Origin: Opitutia bacterium
GTDB lineage: Bacteria > Verrucomicrobiota > Verrucomicrobiia > Opitutales > Opitutaceae
DNA length: 50,815 bases
Reading direction: 5' to 3'
Assembly: GCA_947449835.1 (NCBI GenBank)
Contig: CANFSZ010000013.1
Coordinates: forward strand, 1 to 50,815
Position 1 is the first letter of the stretch, and every line of letters begins with the position of its first letter. Positions 43,701-50,815 of this stretch are shown here, piece after piece. The translations under genes and the position numbers were made by a program. Below the pieces are notes generated by a model. The model saw nothing but the letters and a program-made list of their open reading frames with translations, was not told the origin of the DNA and searched no databases.

Positions 43701-44938
43701 ACCGCCACGAACCCTACTTTAAACCTGATTTCCTGCCCGACCTCTTTCTAGGGCAGAACTACACTTCGCACCTCACGGTTTACCGCGCCTCATTGATGCG
43801 CCAAGCCGGCGGCTTCCGCGTCGGCTACGAGGGCTCGCAAGACTGGGACCTCGCCCTGCGTGTCGTCAGCCTCATACCCGATCACAAAAAGATCCGGCAC
43901 ATCCCGAAAATCCTCTATCACTGGCGTGCCATTCCTGGCTCCACGGCGCTCCTTTCCAGCGAGAAAAATTACCCGGTCAAAGCCGCCAAAAAAGCGCTCA
44001 CCGACCACTTCGTTCGTCTCAAACAAACCGTCGAACTTATCCCCGTCCCCGGCGACCACTGGCGCGTGAAATATTCGCTGCCCGCGAAACCGCCGCTCGT
44101 GTCGTTGCTAATACCTACGCGCAACGGCCTCAAATTCCTCCAGCGCTGCGTCGACAGTATCCTCGAGAAAACCACGTATCCGAATTACGAGATCCTCATC
44201 ATCGACAACGGCTCCGACGATCCCGCTACGCTCGCCTATTTCAAAACCGTCGCGGCCAAAAAATTCGTCCGCGTCATCCCCTACGACGCGCCGTTCAATT
44301 ACAGCGCGATCAATAATTTCGCCGCCAAACAAGCCAAGGGCACCGTCCTCGGCCTGCTCAATAACGACCTCGAAGTCATTCACGCCGATTGGCTCGAGGA
44401 AATGGTGGCTCAGTCGCTCCGCCCTACCATCGGCTGCGTCGGCGCGATGCTCTATTATCCCAACGACACCGTGCAACACGCCGGCGTCATCATCGGCCTC
44501 GGCGGCGTCGCCGGTCACGCGTTCCGCGATTTTAACCGTGGCACAGAAGGCGTTTTCAACCGCGCCCGTCTCGTCCAAAACTACGGCGCGGTGACCGCCG
44601 CCTGTCTGCTCATCCGCAAAGAAATCTTCGACCAAGTCGGTGGCCTCGACGAGAAACACCTCGCCGTCGCCTTCAACGACGTCGATTTTTGCCTCAAAGT
44701 CCGCGCCGCCGGTTACCTCAATCTCTGGACGCCGTTCGCCGAACTTTATCACCACGAATCCGCCAGCCGCGGCGTCGAAGACACGCCCGAGAAACACGAG
44801 CGCTTCCGCGGCGAAGTAGAAACGATGATGCAGCGCTGGGAAAAAGAGCTGAAACACGATCCCGCCTACAACCCCAACCTCACGCTCGAGCTCACCGATT
44901 TCACCCTCGCAGCGCCTCCGCGTCCCTGGGTGCCTTGA
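40781..44938 (+). CDS. Multidomain glycosyltransferase: GT4 - coiled coil - beta domain - GT2 - GT2
   Basis: 1385 residues from a GTG start giving MNILFVNYGDF, a typical GT4 N-terminus. Residues 1 to about 390 are GT-B/GT4 (LVFTGSNTFANEPEM, GFVAKSRLPELLALADVLVQPG, KLPEFLAAGKPVI). About 430-650 is a Gln/Arg/Ala-rich coiled coil ending in TSFSWKITAPLRALRR, a linker seen in such enzymes. About 700-830 is a beta domain (LSLRGWCFADDG, RASINGR). The first GT2 starts near 844 (ISILVPVYNTPEKW, LLDHDDELTPH, FFYSDEDKIDEEG). The second starts near 1104 (VSLLIPTRNGLKFL, LGLLNNDLEVI, FNDVDFCLKVRAAG). Three transferase domains on one chain suggest that a repeating oligosaccharide is built processively in the cytoplasm (inference). 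Confidence 0.9.
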   Translation: MNILFVNYGDFTTNSLNHIAGFANALCAAGHACIVAVPSGKTTISAVRDPLFIPATYDEILAKPGLFPDARPADVIHAWTPREGVRKFVLAYQRALATPARVLIHLEDSERYLIEAYTGQPFATLRTASPAETDRWLVDGLPHPLRHETFLRVADGVTHIIERLKEHVPAGIPTQLLPPPVDFNLYKPSAPSAALRKELGLRPEEKILVFTGSNTFANEPEMRELYLAVALLNQRGTPTRLIRTGFNSPTFLASLALDSSAFVLDLGFVAKSRLPELLALADVLVQPGHAGPFNDYRLPSKLPEFLAAGKPVILPPTNLALLMQDGREAVFTKTGSPAELADLCESLFADAKRCATLGQNAAAFARTHFDSATSTRALAAFYAATLARPARADWTLARDPFVSETSLLAARVESQLTPTAAAELAGLDLLVRQLEISLDSTRGAQARDLAAKDSALCEAQRHYELTAQHARNLELSKREAEVLSKAHVTQIEAARHQTENHAANLGRNLAAAQAQLAQLTTSRDQTVTHADNLQKAIDTLRPQFNRSETQRQQAETLLAASRAQMTALDQEIDRLEGVRTQLQNQINFAHHQINELRAQGAALADSSARALAQVGERLRDHLATIRHREEVIRQRDEKIRQLQTSFSWKITAPLRALRRTFIDPRRPAPSLPAGDSAPIPTPELPQLPATLTTFQPPVERALPFSIDFPNRWAFAPRKLSLRGWCFADDGTSLKNIRASINGRTYPGTYGLKRMDVLAAVRDKPQAEYCGWKVEVELRDGDTHIVLEVGDADGRWQVFFKNDLNVGADFDVAELTSYERWVTTYDTLTNDRLSAQRESSRHFPRRPLISILVPVYNTPEKWLAKAIASVGEQTYSNWELCLADDASTAPHVRPLLEKYAAADPRIKVCFRPKNGHISAASNSALELATGEFIALLDHDDELTPHALYEIACAHNADPTTDFFYSDEDKIDEEGHRHEPYFKPDFLPDLFLGQNYTSHLTVYRASLMRQAGGFRVGYEGSQDWDLALRVVSLIPDHKKIRHIPKILYHWRAIPGSTALLSSEKNYPVKAAKKALTDHFVRLKQTVELIPVPGDHWRVKYSLPAKPPLVSLLIPTRNGLKFLQRCVDSILEKTTYPNYEILIIDNGSDDPATLAYFKTVAAKKFVRVIPYDAPFNYSAINNFAAKQAKGTVLGLLNNDLEVIHADWLEEMVAQSLRPTIGCVGAMLYYPNDTVQHAGVIIGLGGVAGHAFRDFNRGTEGVFNRARLVQNYGAVTAACLLIRKEIFDQVGGLDEKHLAVAFNDVDFCLKVRAAGYLNLWTPFAELYHHESASRGVEDTPEKHERFRGEVETMMQRWEKELKHDPAYNPNLTLELTDFTLAAPPRPWVP

Positions 44939-44975
44939 GAATATATCCAGCGCGCTGGGCGCGGAGCCGCAACCG

Positions 44976-45965
44976 ATGAAATTCGCCCTCGATACGCCGC
45001 TCGCCGACGCCCCCTGCGATCCCCTCGCGCTGCCGGTCGAGGGTTGGGTTTACCTCGGCGCCGACCAGGCGAAGATCATATCCGTCGAAGCCTTACTCGA
45101 CGGCGCCTCCATCGGCGCCACCACGCAGCTCACCGTCCGCGCCGACGTCAACGCCACGCACGCGCTCCCGCCGCAGACTGCCACGGCCTTCCGTTTTTTT
45201 GGTTACGCCGCCGCGCCCAAGTTTGGCGGCGCCGGTCGTCTGACCGTTTTAGTGCACCTCAGCGATGGCGGTCCGCCGATCATTTTGGCCGATCATTCCA
45301 TCCACGTGATCTTCCAAGATCACCGCCAAAATCCCTTCGGCGTCCTTCTCACGCCGGAGCTCGTAGCGCTGCACAACCGCGAGCACATCTACGGTTCGGG
45401 CCCGTCGCTCGCGGTCGGCAGCGGCGAGATGCTTGCCCTCGCTCAGCGCTACCTCGGCCCGCCCCCGCGCCGCGTCCTTGATGTCGGCTGCGGCCTCGGC
45501 TGGTACGGCAAACAACTCCGCGCGGCCGGCTACGATTGGCACGGTGCGGAGATGAAGCCCGCCGATTGCGCCGCCATGATGGCCGCTGGTTTGCCGCACA
45601 CCCAAGTCGACGGTACCGGCCTGCCGTTTGCCGATGATGCGTTCGACGCCGCCCTCTGTATCGAAGTCCTTGAACACATCGCCGAGCCCCGCGCTTTTTT
45701 GAGCGAAATCCGTCGTGTCGCGCCCCCGCGCCTCATCATCTCCGTGCCCAACGCCGAGTTGATCGCCTATCTCCACAACTACCTCGCGGTGCCTTGGCAC
45801 ATGTTGGAGGCCGATCATAAAAATTTCTTCACGCGCGCCAGCCTGGGCACACTGCTGCGCGAATTTCATCCCCACGTCGAAGTCAGCTTCCACGCTGCCC
45901 ATCCGCTCAAAACGCCCGAAGGTACGACGGCTTTTTATAATCTCTTCGCCGTCGCCCACTCTTAA
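44976..45965 (+). CDS. SAM-dependent methyltransferase with N-terminal beta domain
   Basis: 329 residues. Residues 1 to about 120 are beta-rich (ALPVEGWVYLGADQAKI, VEALLDGASIG, then FQDHRQNPFG). This opening resembles the beta domain of the preceding glycosyltransferase (LSLRGWCFADDG, RASINGRTYPG). From about 166 a class I methyltransferase follows: RVLDVGCGLGWYGKQL, LPFADDAFDAALCIEVLEHI, and LIISVPNAE. It probably methylates a sugar of the glycan, perhaps capping chain growth (inference). It lies 37 bases after the multidomain transferase and 25 before the next membrane protein, so the three are likely cotranscribed. Confidence 0.87.
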   Translation: MKFALDTPLADAPCDPLALPVEGWVYLGADQAKIISVEALLDGASIGATTQLTVRADVNATHALPPQTATAFRFFGYAAAPKFGGAGRLTVLVHLSDGGPPIILADHSIHVIFQDHRQNPFGVLLTPELVALHNREHIYGSGPSLAVGSGEMLALAQRYLGPPPRRVLDVGCGLGWYGKQLRAAGYDWHGAEMKPADCAAMMAAGLPHTQVDGTGLPFADDAFDAALCIEVLEHIAEPRAFLSEIRRVAPPRLIISVPNAELIAYLHNYLAVPWHMLEADHKNFFTRASLGTLLREFHPHVEVSFHAAHPLKTPEGTTAFYNLFAVAHS

Positions 45966-45990
45966 ATTTCTCCGCCTGCGCCTTATTTCC

Positions 45991-47883
45991 GTGTACAAAA
46001 AATTTTATTCCGCAGTCACACCTGTGGGCTTCGCCCTGGGCCTCTTCGCCTTCATCTTGGGCGTGCGTTGGGCCGTATTTGATCGCTACGGCATGACGCT
46101 GCCCGAGTGGGACCAATGGGACGCCGAGGGCCTGAAGTTACTCGCGCCGTGGTTTAACCAAGACGGTTTTTTGAGCGCGCTGTTCACGCCGCACAATGAG
46201 CACCGCGTCGTCCTCACCAAGCTGCTCAATCTCGGCCTCACCGTCGCCAACGGACAATGGGATCAGCGTCTCGAAGCCACGTGCAACGCGCTGTTTCCCG
46301 CCAGTATCGCGGTCGCATTTTTTCTGCTCGCGCGGCGGCATCTGACGCGGCGTTGGTTAGGCGCGTTCGGGCTGTTTCTGGGTTTCATTTTGGCATTCCC
46401 GTTCGCTTGGCAAAATGTCCTCGGCGGTTTTCATTCGCAGCAATTTTTCTTGGTTGGGCTCGCGCTGATCGCGATCGCGTTGCTGCCTTTTTCCGCGCCG
46501 TGGTCGGGTCGATGGTGGATCGGCGCCGCCGCCGCGTTGCTCGGGCTTTTTAGTATGGCTTCGGGATTCTTCGGCGCGGTCGTCGTGATCGGACTGCTCG
46601 GGGTCCAATATTTCCGCCGCGAACGCACGCTGCTCTCGGCGTGGCCAACGTTGGTCGTCTGCGTGGCCGCCAGCGCACTCGGTTGGTTCACGCGCCATGA
46701 GTTCGCCCCGCACGCGAGTCTTAAGGCGCAGAACCTCCATGATTTTGTTTTTACGATCATCCGTAGCCTACAATGGCCGGCGCCATTGAGCACGTGGTTT
46801 GCGCTGGTGTTGTGGTTGCCTTGGACGTGGCTCGTCGTGCGGGTGGTATTTGTCGGGTCGCGGCCGCTGAGCGCGCCGTCTCGCGCGTTCGGCTATTTCA
46901 TCCTCGGTCTCGGCGTGTGGGTGTGGCTGCAACTCGTCGCCACCGGTTACGCGCGCGGCGCCGGAGGCCCACCGCCGGCTTCACGTTACATCGACACGTT
47001 AGTTTTCGGTCTGATCGCCAACGCGCTTGCGCTGATGTGGCTCGCGGCGCCGGAGTTGCTCGCCCGACCTGCCCGCCGCTTGCTCGCCGTGGCCGCAGTC
47101 GCATGGGTCGGCGTTTTTACTTGGGGCGCCCAAGCGGAGTTGCGCCAGATTTTTATCAACGAGCTGCCCGCGGTGAAAGTTTACCACGACTATTGCGAGA
47201 TCAACGTTCGTAATTACCTCTACACGGGGAACGAAAAATTTCTCGATCACGAAGAGATTCCTTATCCGGGCGCGATCGCTTTCCTCGAACGGATCGGGAT
47301 ACCGGCACTGCGCCAGCGTTTACCGGTGACGGTGCGGCCTCCACTCAAGATCGTCGCGGCGTCCTCTACGTTTATCAGTGCGGGCGTGCAGATTCTCTAT
47401 CCGCTAGCGCCCGGACTTAGCCCGACTACCCCGCCGTTAACCTACCGTCGCACGTGGGGCTCGTATGCGGGCGCGAGCGCGACGGGAAGCGAGCTCGAGT
47501 TTATGAGCGCACCGTTACGAGCGCCGTTCGGCGGCTATTTGAAATTTGAAATTACTGGCGACGTCACCGCCTCCGGTAATTATCTCGAACTGCGCGATGC
47601 GTTCACCGGCGCGAAGCTCGCCACCATCCGTCCCGATAAAGCGCCTGGAGCAAGCTGGCGCGCCGCCTACGTGCCCGCACCGTCCGAAAAATTTGTGATC
47701 CACGCACGCAGGGCGAAGGGTGCGCCGCCGTTCGCTTTTTCCGAGCCGGTCGAGATGCCCGCCGGTTCGTATTGGGCGTGGATTTTGAATAAAAATGGCC
47801 AACTCATCGCCGTTTTGGCTGCGAGCACATCCCTGATTCTCAGTGGCCTCGCTTGGCGCGCCAATCGATCAGCGCTCGGCTAA
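45991..47883 (+). CDS. GT-C-like multi-pass membrane protein
   Basis: 630 residues from a GTG start (MYKKFYSAV). About ten hydrophobic segments span residues 11 to about 395. The first outer loop carries LPEWDQWDAEG (Asp41, Asp44), the acidic motif expected of GT-C transferases, and later TPHNEHRVVLTKLLN. A C-terminal soluble region of about 200 residues (SAGVQILYPLAPG, GGYLKFEITGD, LRDAFTG) looks beta-rich, and one more helix closes the protein. It likely uses a polyprenyl-phosphate sugar donor (inference). It is the last gene of the polysaccharide region; the next gene is unrelated. Confidence 0.83.
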   Translation: MYKKFYSAVTPVGFALGLFAFILGVRWAVFDRYGMTLPEWDQWDAEGLKLLAPWFNQDGFLSALFTPHNEHRVVLTKLLNLGLTVANGQWDQRLEATCNALFPASIAVAFFLLARRHLTRRWLGAFGLFLGFILAFPFAWQNVLGGFHSQQFFLVGLALIAIALLPFSAPWSGRWWIGAAAALLGLFSMASGFFGAVVVIGLLGVQYFRRERTLLSAWPTLVVCVAASALGWFTRHEFAPHASLKAQNLHDFVFTIIRSLQWPAPLSTWFALVLWLPWTWLVVRVVFVGSRPLSAPSRAFGYFILGLGVWVWLQLVATGYARGAGGPPPASRYIDTLVFGLIANALALMWLAAPELLARPARRLLAVAAVAWVGVFTWGAQAELRQIFINELPAVKVYHDYCEINVRNYLYTGNEKFLDHEEIPYPGAIAFLERIGIPALRQRLPVTVRPPLKIVAASSTFISAGVQILYPLAPGLSPTTPPLTYRRTWGSYAGASATGSELEFMSAPLRAPFGGYLKFEITGDVTASGNYLELRDAFTGAKLATIRPDKAPGASWRAAYVPAPSEKFVIHARRAKGAPPFAFSEPVEMPAGSYWAWILNKNGQLIAVLAASTSLILSGLAWRANRSALG

Positions 47884-47933
47884 ACTGAAACGCCGAGCGA
47901 AGTCGCCGGCGACGCGTTGAGCTTTAGTCGCTT

Positions 47934-48080
47934 CTACGGCTGCTGACAGAGGATAAAATCTCGGGCTGTCTGTTCGTGTTCGAGGATGTAATCGTAATGA
48001 TATTCTTCGTTCGCGAGCTGGTAACTGGGCGTCGTGCGCTCGGGTTGGATGTTCACGCGAGGCTTGATGGTTTTTTCCAA
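47934..48080 (-). CDS. Possible small protein or gene remnant
   Basis: A minus-strand frame without stops from about 48131 to the TAG at 47934-47936. No ATG is present; a TTG at 48080 would give 48 residues starting LEKTIKPRVNIQPERTTP and ending EHEQTARDFILCQQP. The Tyr/Glu/Gln-rich mixed composition looks more like protein than chance GC-rich frame, and no other gene claims this DNA. It could equally be the surviving 3' end of a decayed gene. I do not recognise it. Confidence 0.28.
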   Translation of the reverse strand: MEKTIKPRVNIQPERTTPSYQLANEEYHYDYILEHEQTARDFILCQQP

Positions 48081-48163
48081 CCCGCCGAAAAATCCGTTTT
48101 TAATAAATAAACGAATCCCGCTTTTTGTTCGTTAGCAAAGCCGCCACCTTTACCTCGCCTAAC

Positions 48164-48179
48164 TGGCACCGCGGGTGCT
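48164..48179 (+). promoter_or_regulatory. TGGCAC-N5-GTGCT element before adenine deaminase
   Basis: TGGCAC, five bases, GTGCT (then C), ending ten bases before the ATG at 48190. It fits a sigma-54 promoter with correct -24/-12 spacing and one mismatch, or a GGCAC-N5-GTGCT inverted repeat that could bind a dimeric regulator. The same element precedes the TonB receptor gene. Confidence 0.35.
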
Positions 48180-48189
48180 CTTGTTGCGC

Positions 48190-50010
48190 ATGGCCCTCAC
48201 CCGTTTCTCCGTCGCTCCGCTGCACACCCTCACCCGTACCCTCGCCGCCGTCGCGATGGGCCGCGAGGCCCCGGATCTCGTCCTCACTGGCGCCCGCCTG
48301 CTTTCCACGTACACCGAGCGCATCCATCCCGAACGCGAAATCTGGCTCAAATCGGGCCGAATCGCCGCCGTCAAACCCGCTGGCACCGCCAAAAAAAATT
48401 TTACCCGGCTCCCACGCTCGAAATTTTTCGACGCCGCCGGCGGTATCCTCGCCCCCGGTCTCGTTGATCCGCACGTCCACATCGAGAGCTCGATGATGAC
48501 CGCCTGCGCCTACGCCGAGGGCGCCTTGCTCAACGGCACCACCACGATTTTCTGCGACAGCCACGAAATCGGCAACGTCTGCGACGCCGCCGGCATCGAG
48601 TGGATGCTCGCCGACGCCCGCCAAGCCCCGCTGTCTATTTTTCTCACCGTCCCCAGCACCGTCCCAGCGACGTCACCCCAATTTGAAACCGCCGGTGGCG
48701 ACCTCACCGCCGCCAAAATCGGCCGCCTCTTCGATCGCTATCCCGAAGCGGTGGCCCTCGGCGAGAAAATGGATTTCGTCCAAGTCGCCATGGGCGACCC
48801 GCGCAGCCACGCCATAATGGCCGCCGCCCTCAAACGCGGTCGCCCAATCTGCGGCCACATTTACGGCCGCGAATTCGTCACCGCCGGTGCCGCCAGCGGC
48901 ATCACTGATACGCACGAGGCCATCGACCGCGAGATCGGTGACGATTTTCTCGAAGCGGGCGTCTGGGTTTTCCTCCGCGGCGGCCCGCCCACTACGCCTT
49001 GGCATTCGCTCCCGCACGCCATCAAGGCCGTCACCGAACTCGGCGCCAACCCCAAGCGCGTCTGCGTCTGCACCGACGACCGCGACGCCGATGATCTTTT
49101 CCTCTTCGGCCTCGACTGGGTCACGCGCCAAGCTGTCGTCGCCGGCCTCAAACCCACCACCGCTTGGAGCATGGGCTCGCTGCATCCCGCTACCCGCTAC
49201 GGCATGGACGGCGAGATCGGCGGCCTCGCGCCCGCCCGCCGCGCCGACATCGTGCTGCTCAACGACGCCCTCGAGCCCCAGTGCACGTGGTATGGCGGCG
49301 AGCTCGTCGTCAAAAACCGCAAAATCACGCCCATCCTCGACCGCGCCCTTTCAAAACGTTACCGATATCCGCGCGCCGCCTATCAAACGGTCAAACTTCC
49401 CTCGAAGAAACTCACCCTCACGCCCGCGCTGCCGACGCAAGCCGTCACAGCCAACGTCATCCGCACCGCGCTCCCCGGCATCATTCTTTTCCACGAGAAA
49501 ATCGCCCTCGCGACCAAGCCCGGCCAGACGTGGTCCGATCTTTTTACCGAACACCGCCTGTGCTTCGTCACCATCGTCGAGCGTCACGGCAAATCCGGCG
49601 CGGTCGCCCACGGCCTGCTCCAAGATTTCAACCTCCACGCCGGCGCCGTCGCCAGTTCCGTCGGCCACGACGCGCACAATATCATCCTCGCCGGCACCAA
49701 CGAGGCCGACCTCCAACTCGCCCTCGCCACCATCAAAAAACTCCGCGGCGGCGTCTGCGTCGTGCGCGACGGCAAGGTCCTCGCCCAAGTCGCCCTCCCC
49801 GTCGCCGGCCTCATCTCCGATCTCCGCGCCACCGCCGTCGCCAAAGAAACCACCAAGCTCAAAAAGGCCTGGGTCGCCGCCGGCTGCACCCTCCCCTACA
49901 TGGGCTTCAACCTCATCCCGCTTTCTGTGATCCCCGAGATCCGCATCACTGACCGCGGCTTGGTCACCGTCCCCGGCATGCAGCAACTCCCGTTGTTCGA
50001 AAAAGCTTAA
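48190..50010 (+). CDS. ade: Adenine deaminase
   Basis: 606 residues from the ATG at 48190; a GTG at 48175 would add five residues but lies inside the upstream element. Amidohydrolase fold: [20 protein letters not shown] (His95 and His97 are metal ligands; core [11 protein letters not shown]), [28 protein letters not shown], and [15 protein letters not shown] in the C-terminal domain, all typical of Ade/YerA. The enzyme deaminates adenine to hypoxanthine in the cytoplasm for purine salvage. The leader [20 protein letters not shown] fits the usual N-terminal strand, which supports starting well before Met23. It is unrelated to the polysaccharide genes and ends in a strong terminator. Confidence 0.95.
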   Translation: MALTRFSVAPLHTLTRTLAAVAMGREAPDLVLTGARLLSTYTERIHPEREIWLKSGRIAAVKPAGTAKKNFTRLPRSKFFDAAGGILAPGLVDPHVHIESSMMTACAYAEGALLNGTTTIFCDSHEIGNVCDAAGIEWMLADARQAPLSIFLTVPSTVPATSPQFETAGGDLTAAKIGRLFDRYPEAVALGEKMDFVQVAMGDPRSHAIMAAALKRGRPICGHIYGREFVTAGAASGITDTHEAIDREIGDDFLEAGVWVFLRGGPPTTPWHSLPHAIKAVTELGANPKRVCVCTDDRDADDLFLFGLDWVTRQAVVAGLKPTTAWSMGSLHPATRYGMDGEIGGLAPARRADIVLLNDALEPQCTWYGGELVVKNRKITPILDRALSKRYRYPRAAYQTVKLPSKKLTLTPALPTQAVTANVIRTALPGIILFHEKIALATKPGQTWSDLFTEHRLCFVTIVERHGKSGAVAHGLLQDFNLHAGAVASSVGHDAHNIILAGTNEADLQLALATIKKLRGGVCVVRDGKVLAQVALPVAGLISDLRATAVAKETTKLKKAWVAAGCTLPYMGFNLIPLSVIPEIRITDRGLVTVPGMQQLPLFEKA

Positions 50011-50041
50011 ACTCTTATTCATCAGCAAGTCTAGATCAACG

Positions 50042-50067
50042 GCCCGACGCTTAAGTCGGGCTGTTTT
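50042..50067 (+). terminator. Rho-independent terminator after adenine deaminase
   Basis: GCCCGAC and GTCGGGC form a perfect 7-bp stem around GCTTAA, followed by TGTTTT. Confidence 0.8.
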
Positions 50068-50127
50068 CGTTTCCCGCCAGCGCGGGCTCGGAGTCCCGAA
50101 AAAATCATAAAAACAAAACTCGTCGCA

Positions 50128-50143
50128 TGGCACATACCGTGCT
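50128..50143 (+). promoter_or_regulatory. TGGCAC-N5-GTGCT element before the TonB receptor gene
   Basis: TGGCAC, five bases (ATACC), GTGCT (then C), ending 19 bases before the ATG at 50163. The half-sites and spacing are identical to the element at 48164. It overlaps an alternative in-frame ATG at 50127, so if it is a promoter that start cannot be used. Confidence 0.35.
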
Positions 50144-50162
50144 CATTGGAGCCTGCCAACGC

Positions 50163-50815
50163 ATGAACCACACCATCACTAAAACACCACTTCACGCCCT
50201 CGTCGCTACCCTCGCGATCGTCGGCCTGTCCAGCCTCGTGTCCGCGCAAACCGCGACTTCCGGCGAGACCGTCAAAATGGAGAAATTCGAGGTCAATTCC
50301 GTGCCAATCGAGCAGCAGATTCTGCCGACTTCGCGCCCGTTCAATTCCGTGTTCGGTACAGATGACAACATCATCGATGTGCCACGCAACGTCACCATCA
50401 TCTCGCGCCAACAGCTCACCGATATCTCCATCACCGACGTGCTGGACTTCTCGAAGCTCACCTCCAGCGCCTTCACCACGACTAACTTCGGCGCTCCCTC
50501 CAACGTGAGCATCCGCGGTCAGTCGGCTGATACCTTCGTGAACGGTGTCCGCGCTCGCATCACCTCGAACGGCAACGGCCTGCCCGTTGATTTTAACTCC
50601 GTCGAATCCGTTAACATCGTCAAAGGCCCCGCCACCGCGGTCCAAGGCACCTCGATGTATGTAGGCGGTTTCATCGACTTGGTCACCAAGCGTCCTTACT
50701 TCGACGGCACCAAGGGCTCCGTCAGCCTCACCATGGGCTCCTACGACACCAACCGCTGGACCCTCGATGTCGGCGGCCCGCTCTCCAAACAGCTCGCTTA
50801 CCGCTTCAGCTACTC
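50163..50815 (+). CDS. TonB-dependent outer-membrane receptor, 3'-truncated by the window edge
   Basis: 217 full codons are visible. The signal peptide is MNHTITKTPLHALVATLAIV plus GLSSLVSA, cut probably before QTAT. A segment VKMEKFEVNSVP follows, the KMEKFEV type common in Opitutaceae receptors. The plug domain then runs through IDVPRNVTIISRQQLTDI, SIRGQSADTFVNGVR, SVESVNIVKGPATAVQG and GGFIDLVTKRP, and the first barrel strands follow. These proteins import siderophores, vitamins or glycans using TonB energy. No ligand can be named. I chose ATG 50163 over the in-frame ATG 50127 because it gives a normal signal peptide and leaves the upstream element free. It follows the terminator of adenine deaminase. 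Confidence 0.92.
   Translation, partial: MNHTITKTPLHALVATLAIVGLSSLVSAQTATSGETVKMEKFEVNSVPIEQQILPTSRPFNSVFGTDDNIIDVPRNVTIISRQQLTDISITDVLDFSKLTSSAFTTTNFGAPSNVSIRGQSADTFVNGVRARITSNGNGLPVDFNSVESVNIVKGPATAVQGTSMYVGGFIDLVTKRPYFDGTKGSVSLTMGSYDTNRWTLDVGGPLSKQLAYRFSY

Larger units (their letters stand above)
47884..48189. other. Intergenic stretch between polysaccharide locus and adenine deaminase
   Basis: 306 bases. It holds a perfect 12-bp palindrome GTCGCCGGCGAC (47902-47913), a possible small minus-strand ORF (47934-48080), an AT-rich patch TTTTTAATAAATAAACG (about 48097-48113) and the TGGCAC-N5-GTGCTC element just before adenine deaminase. Confidence 0.6.

Noticed and set aside
47902-47913. Perfect 12-bp palindrome GTCGCCGGCGAC
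   Set aside because: There is no loop and no U-tract, so it is not a terminator. A 12-bp GC-rich palindrome can arise by chance in this composition.
1-50815. Search for tRNA, rRNA, CRISPR arrays, insertion sequences, Wzx/Wzy or ABC-exporter genes
   Set aside because: I found no supporting sequence; exporter and polymerase genes of the usual types may lie outside the window.

Overview
The window reads as chromosomal DNA of a Verrucomicrobiota bacterium, most likely family Opitutaceae. The clues are high GC, a partial TonB-dependent receptor with the lysine/glutamate-rich KMEKFEV segment after its signal peptide that I associate with Opitutaceae receptors, and an almost complete lack of Shine-Dalgarno motifs before the start codons. 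This placement is an inference from protein style, not from a marker gene. I saw no rRNA, tRNA, CRISPR, IS or phage gene.

About 48 kb is one cell-surface polysaccharide locus. Left part (1-13969, + strand): a coiled-coil/GT2 glycosyltransferase cut by the window edge; a 1210-residue membrane protein with three C-terminal repeats; a GtrB/DPM1-type polyprenyl-phosphate glycosyltransferase; an MBOAT acyltransferase with an SGNH-like partner and a 55-residue microprotein; a YfhO-like membrane protein; a methyltransferase; and a sugar-nucleotide epimerase. Middle part (14130-31582): two blocks of minus-strand genes around a short plus-strand trio (exported protein, acyltransferase-3, SDR). The minus-strand genes include four paralogous giant membrane proteins, each a GT-C-like membrane half followed by two to four copies of a beta-rich, lectin-like module. 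One of them carries an N-terminal GtrA domain. Right part (31723-39224, + strand): an operon-like run with the genes for a GDP-heptose route (isomerase, kinase, phosphatase, guanylyltransferase), an oxidoreductase and a transaldolase, interrupted by a second MBOAT-SGNH-microprotein module. Then come a helical exported protein, a 1385-residue GT4/coiled-coil/GT2/GT2 protein, a methyltransferase and another GT-C-like protein (to 47883). The last 3 kb is unrelated: adenine deaminase and the start of the TonB receptor.

Proposed logic: heptose is activated as GDP-heptose, cytoplasmic glycosyltransferases build a glycan, GtrB loads a polyprenyl-phosphate sugar, GtrA flips it, and GT-C enzymes add it outside the membrane. 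Two MBOAT systems and one acyltransferase-3 then decorate the glycan.

The most striking observation is two small genes, 9022-9189 (55 aa) and 36171-36308 (45 aa). Each closes an MBOAT-SGNH module and both proteins end in PFIYVAF. This looks like the DltX-type C-terminal tyrosine acyl-shuttle microprotein of lipoteichoic acid D-alanylation, here in a Gram-negative heptose/polysaccharide locus.
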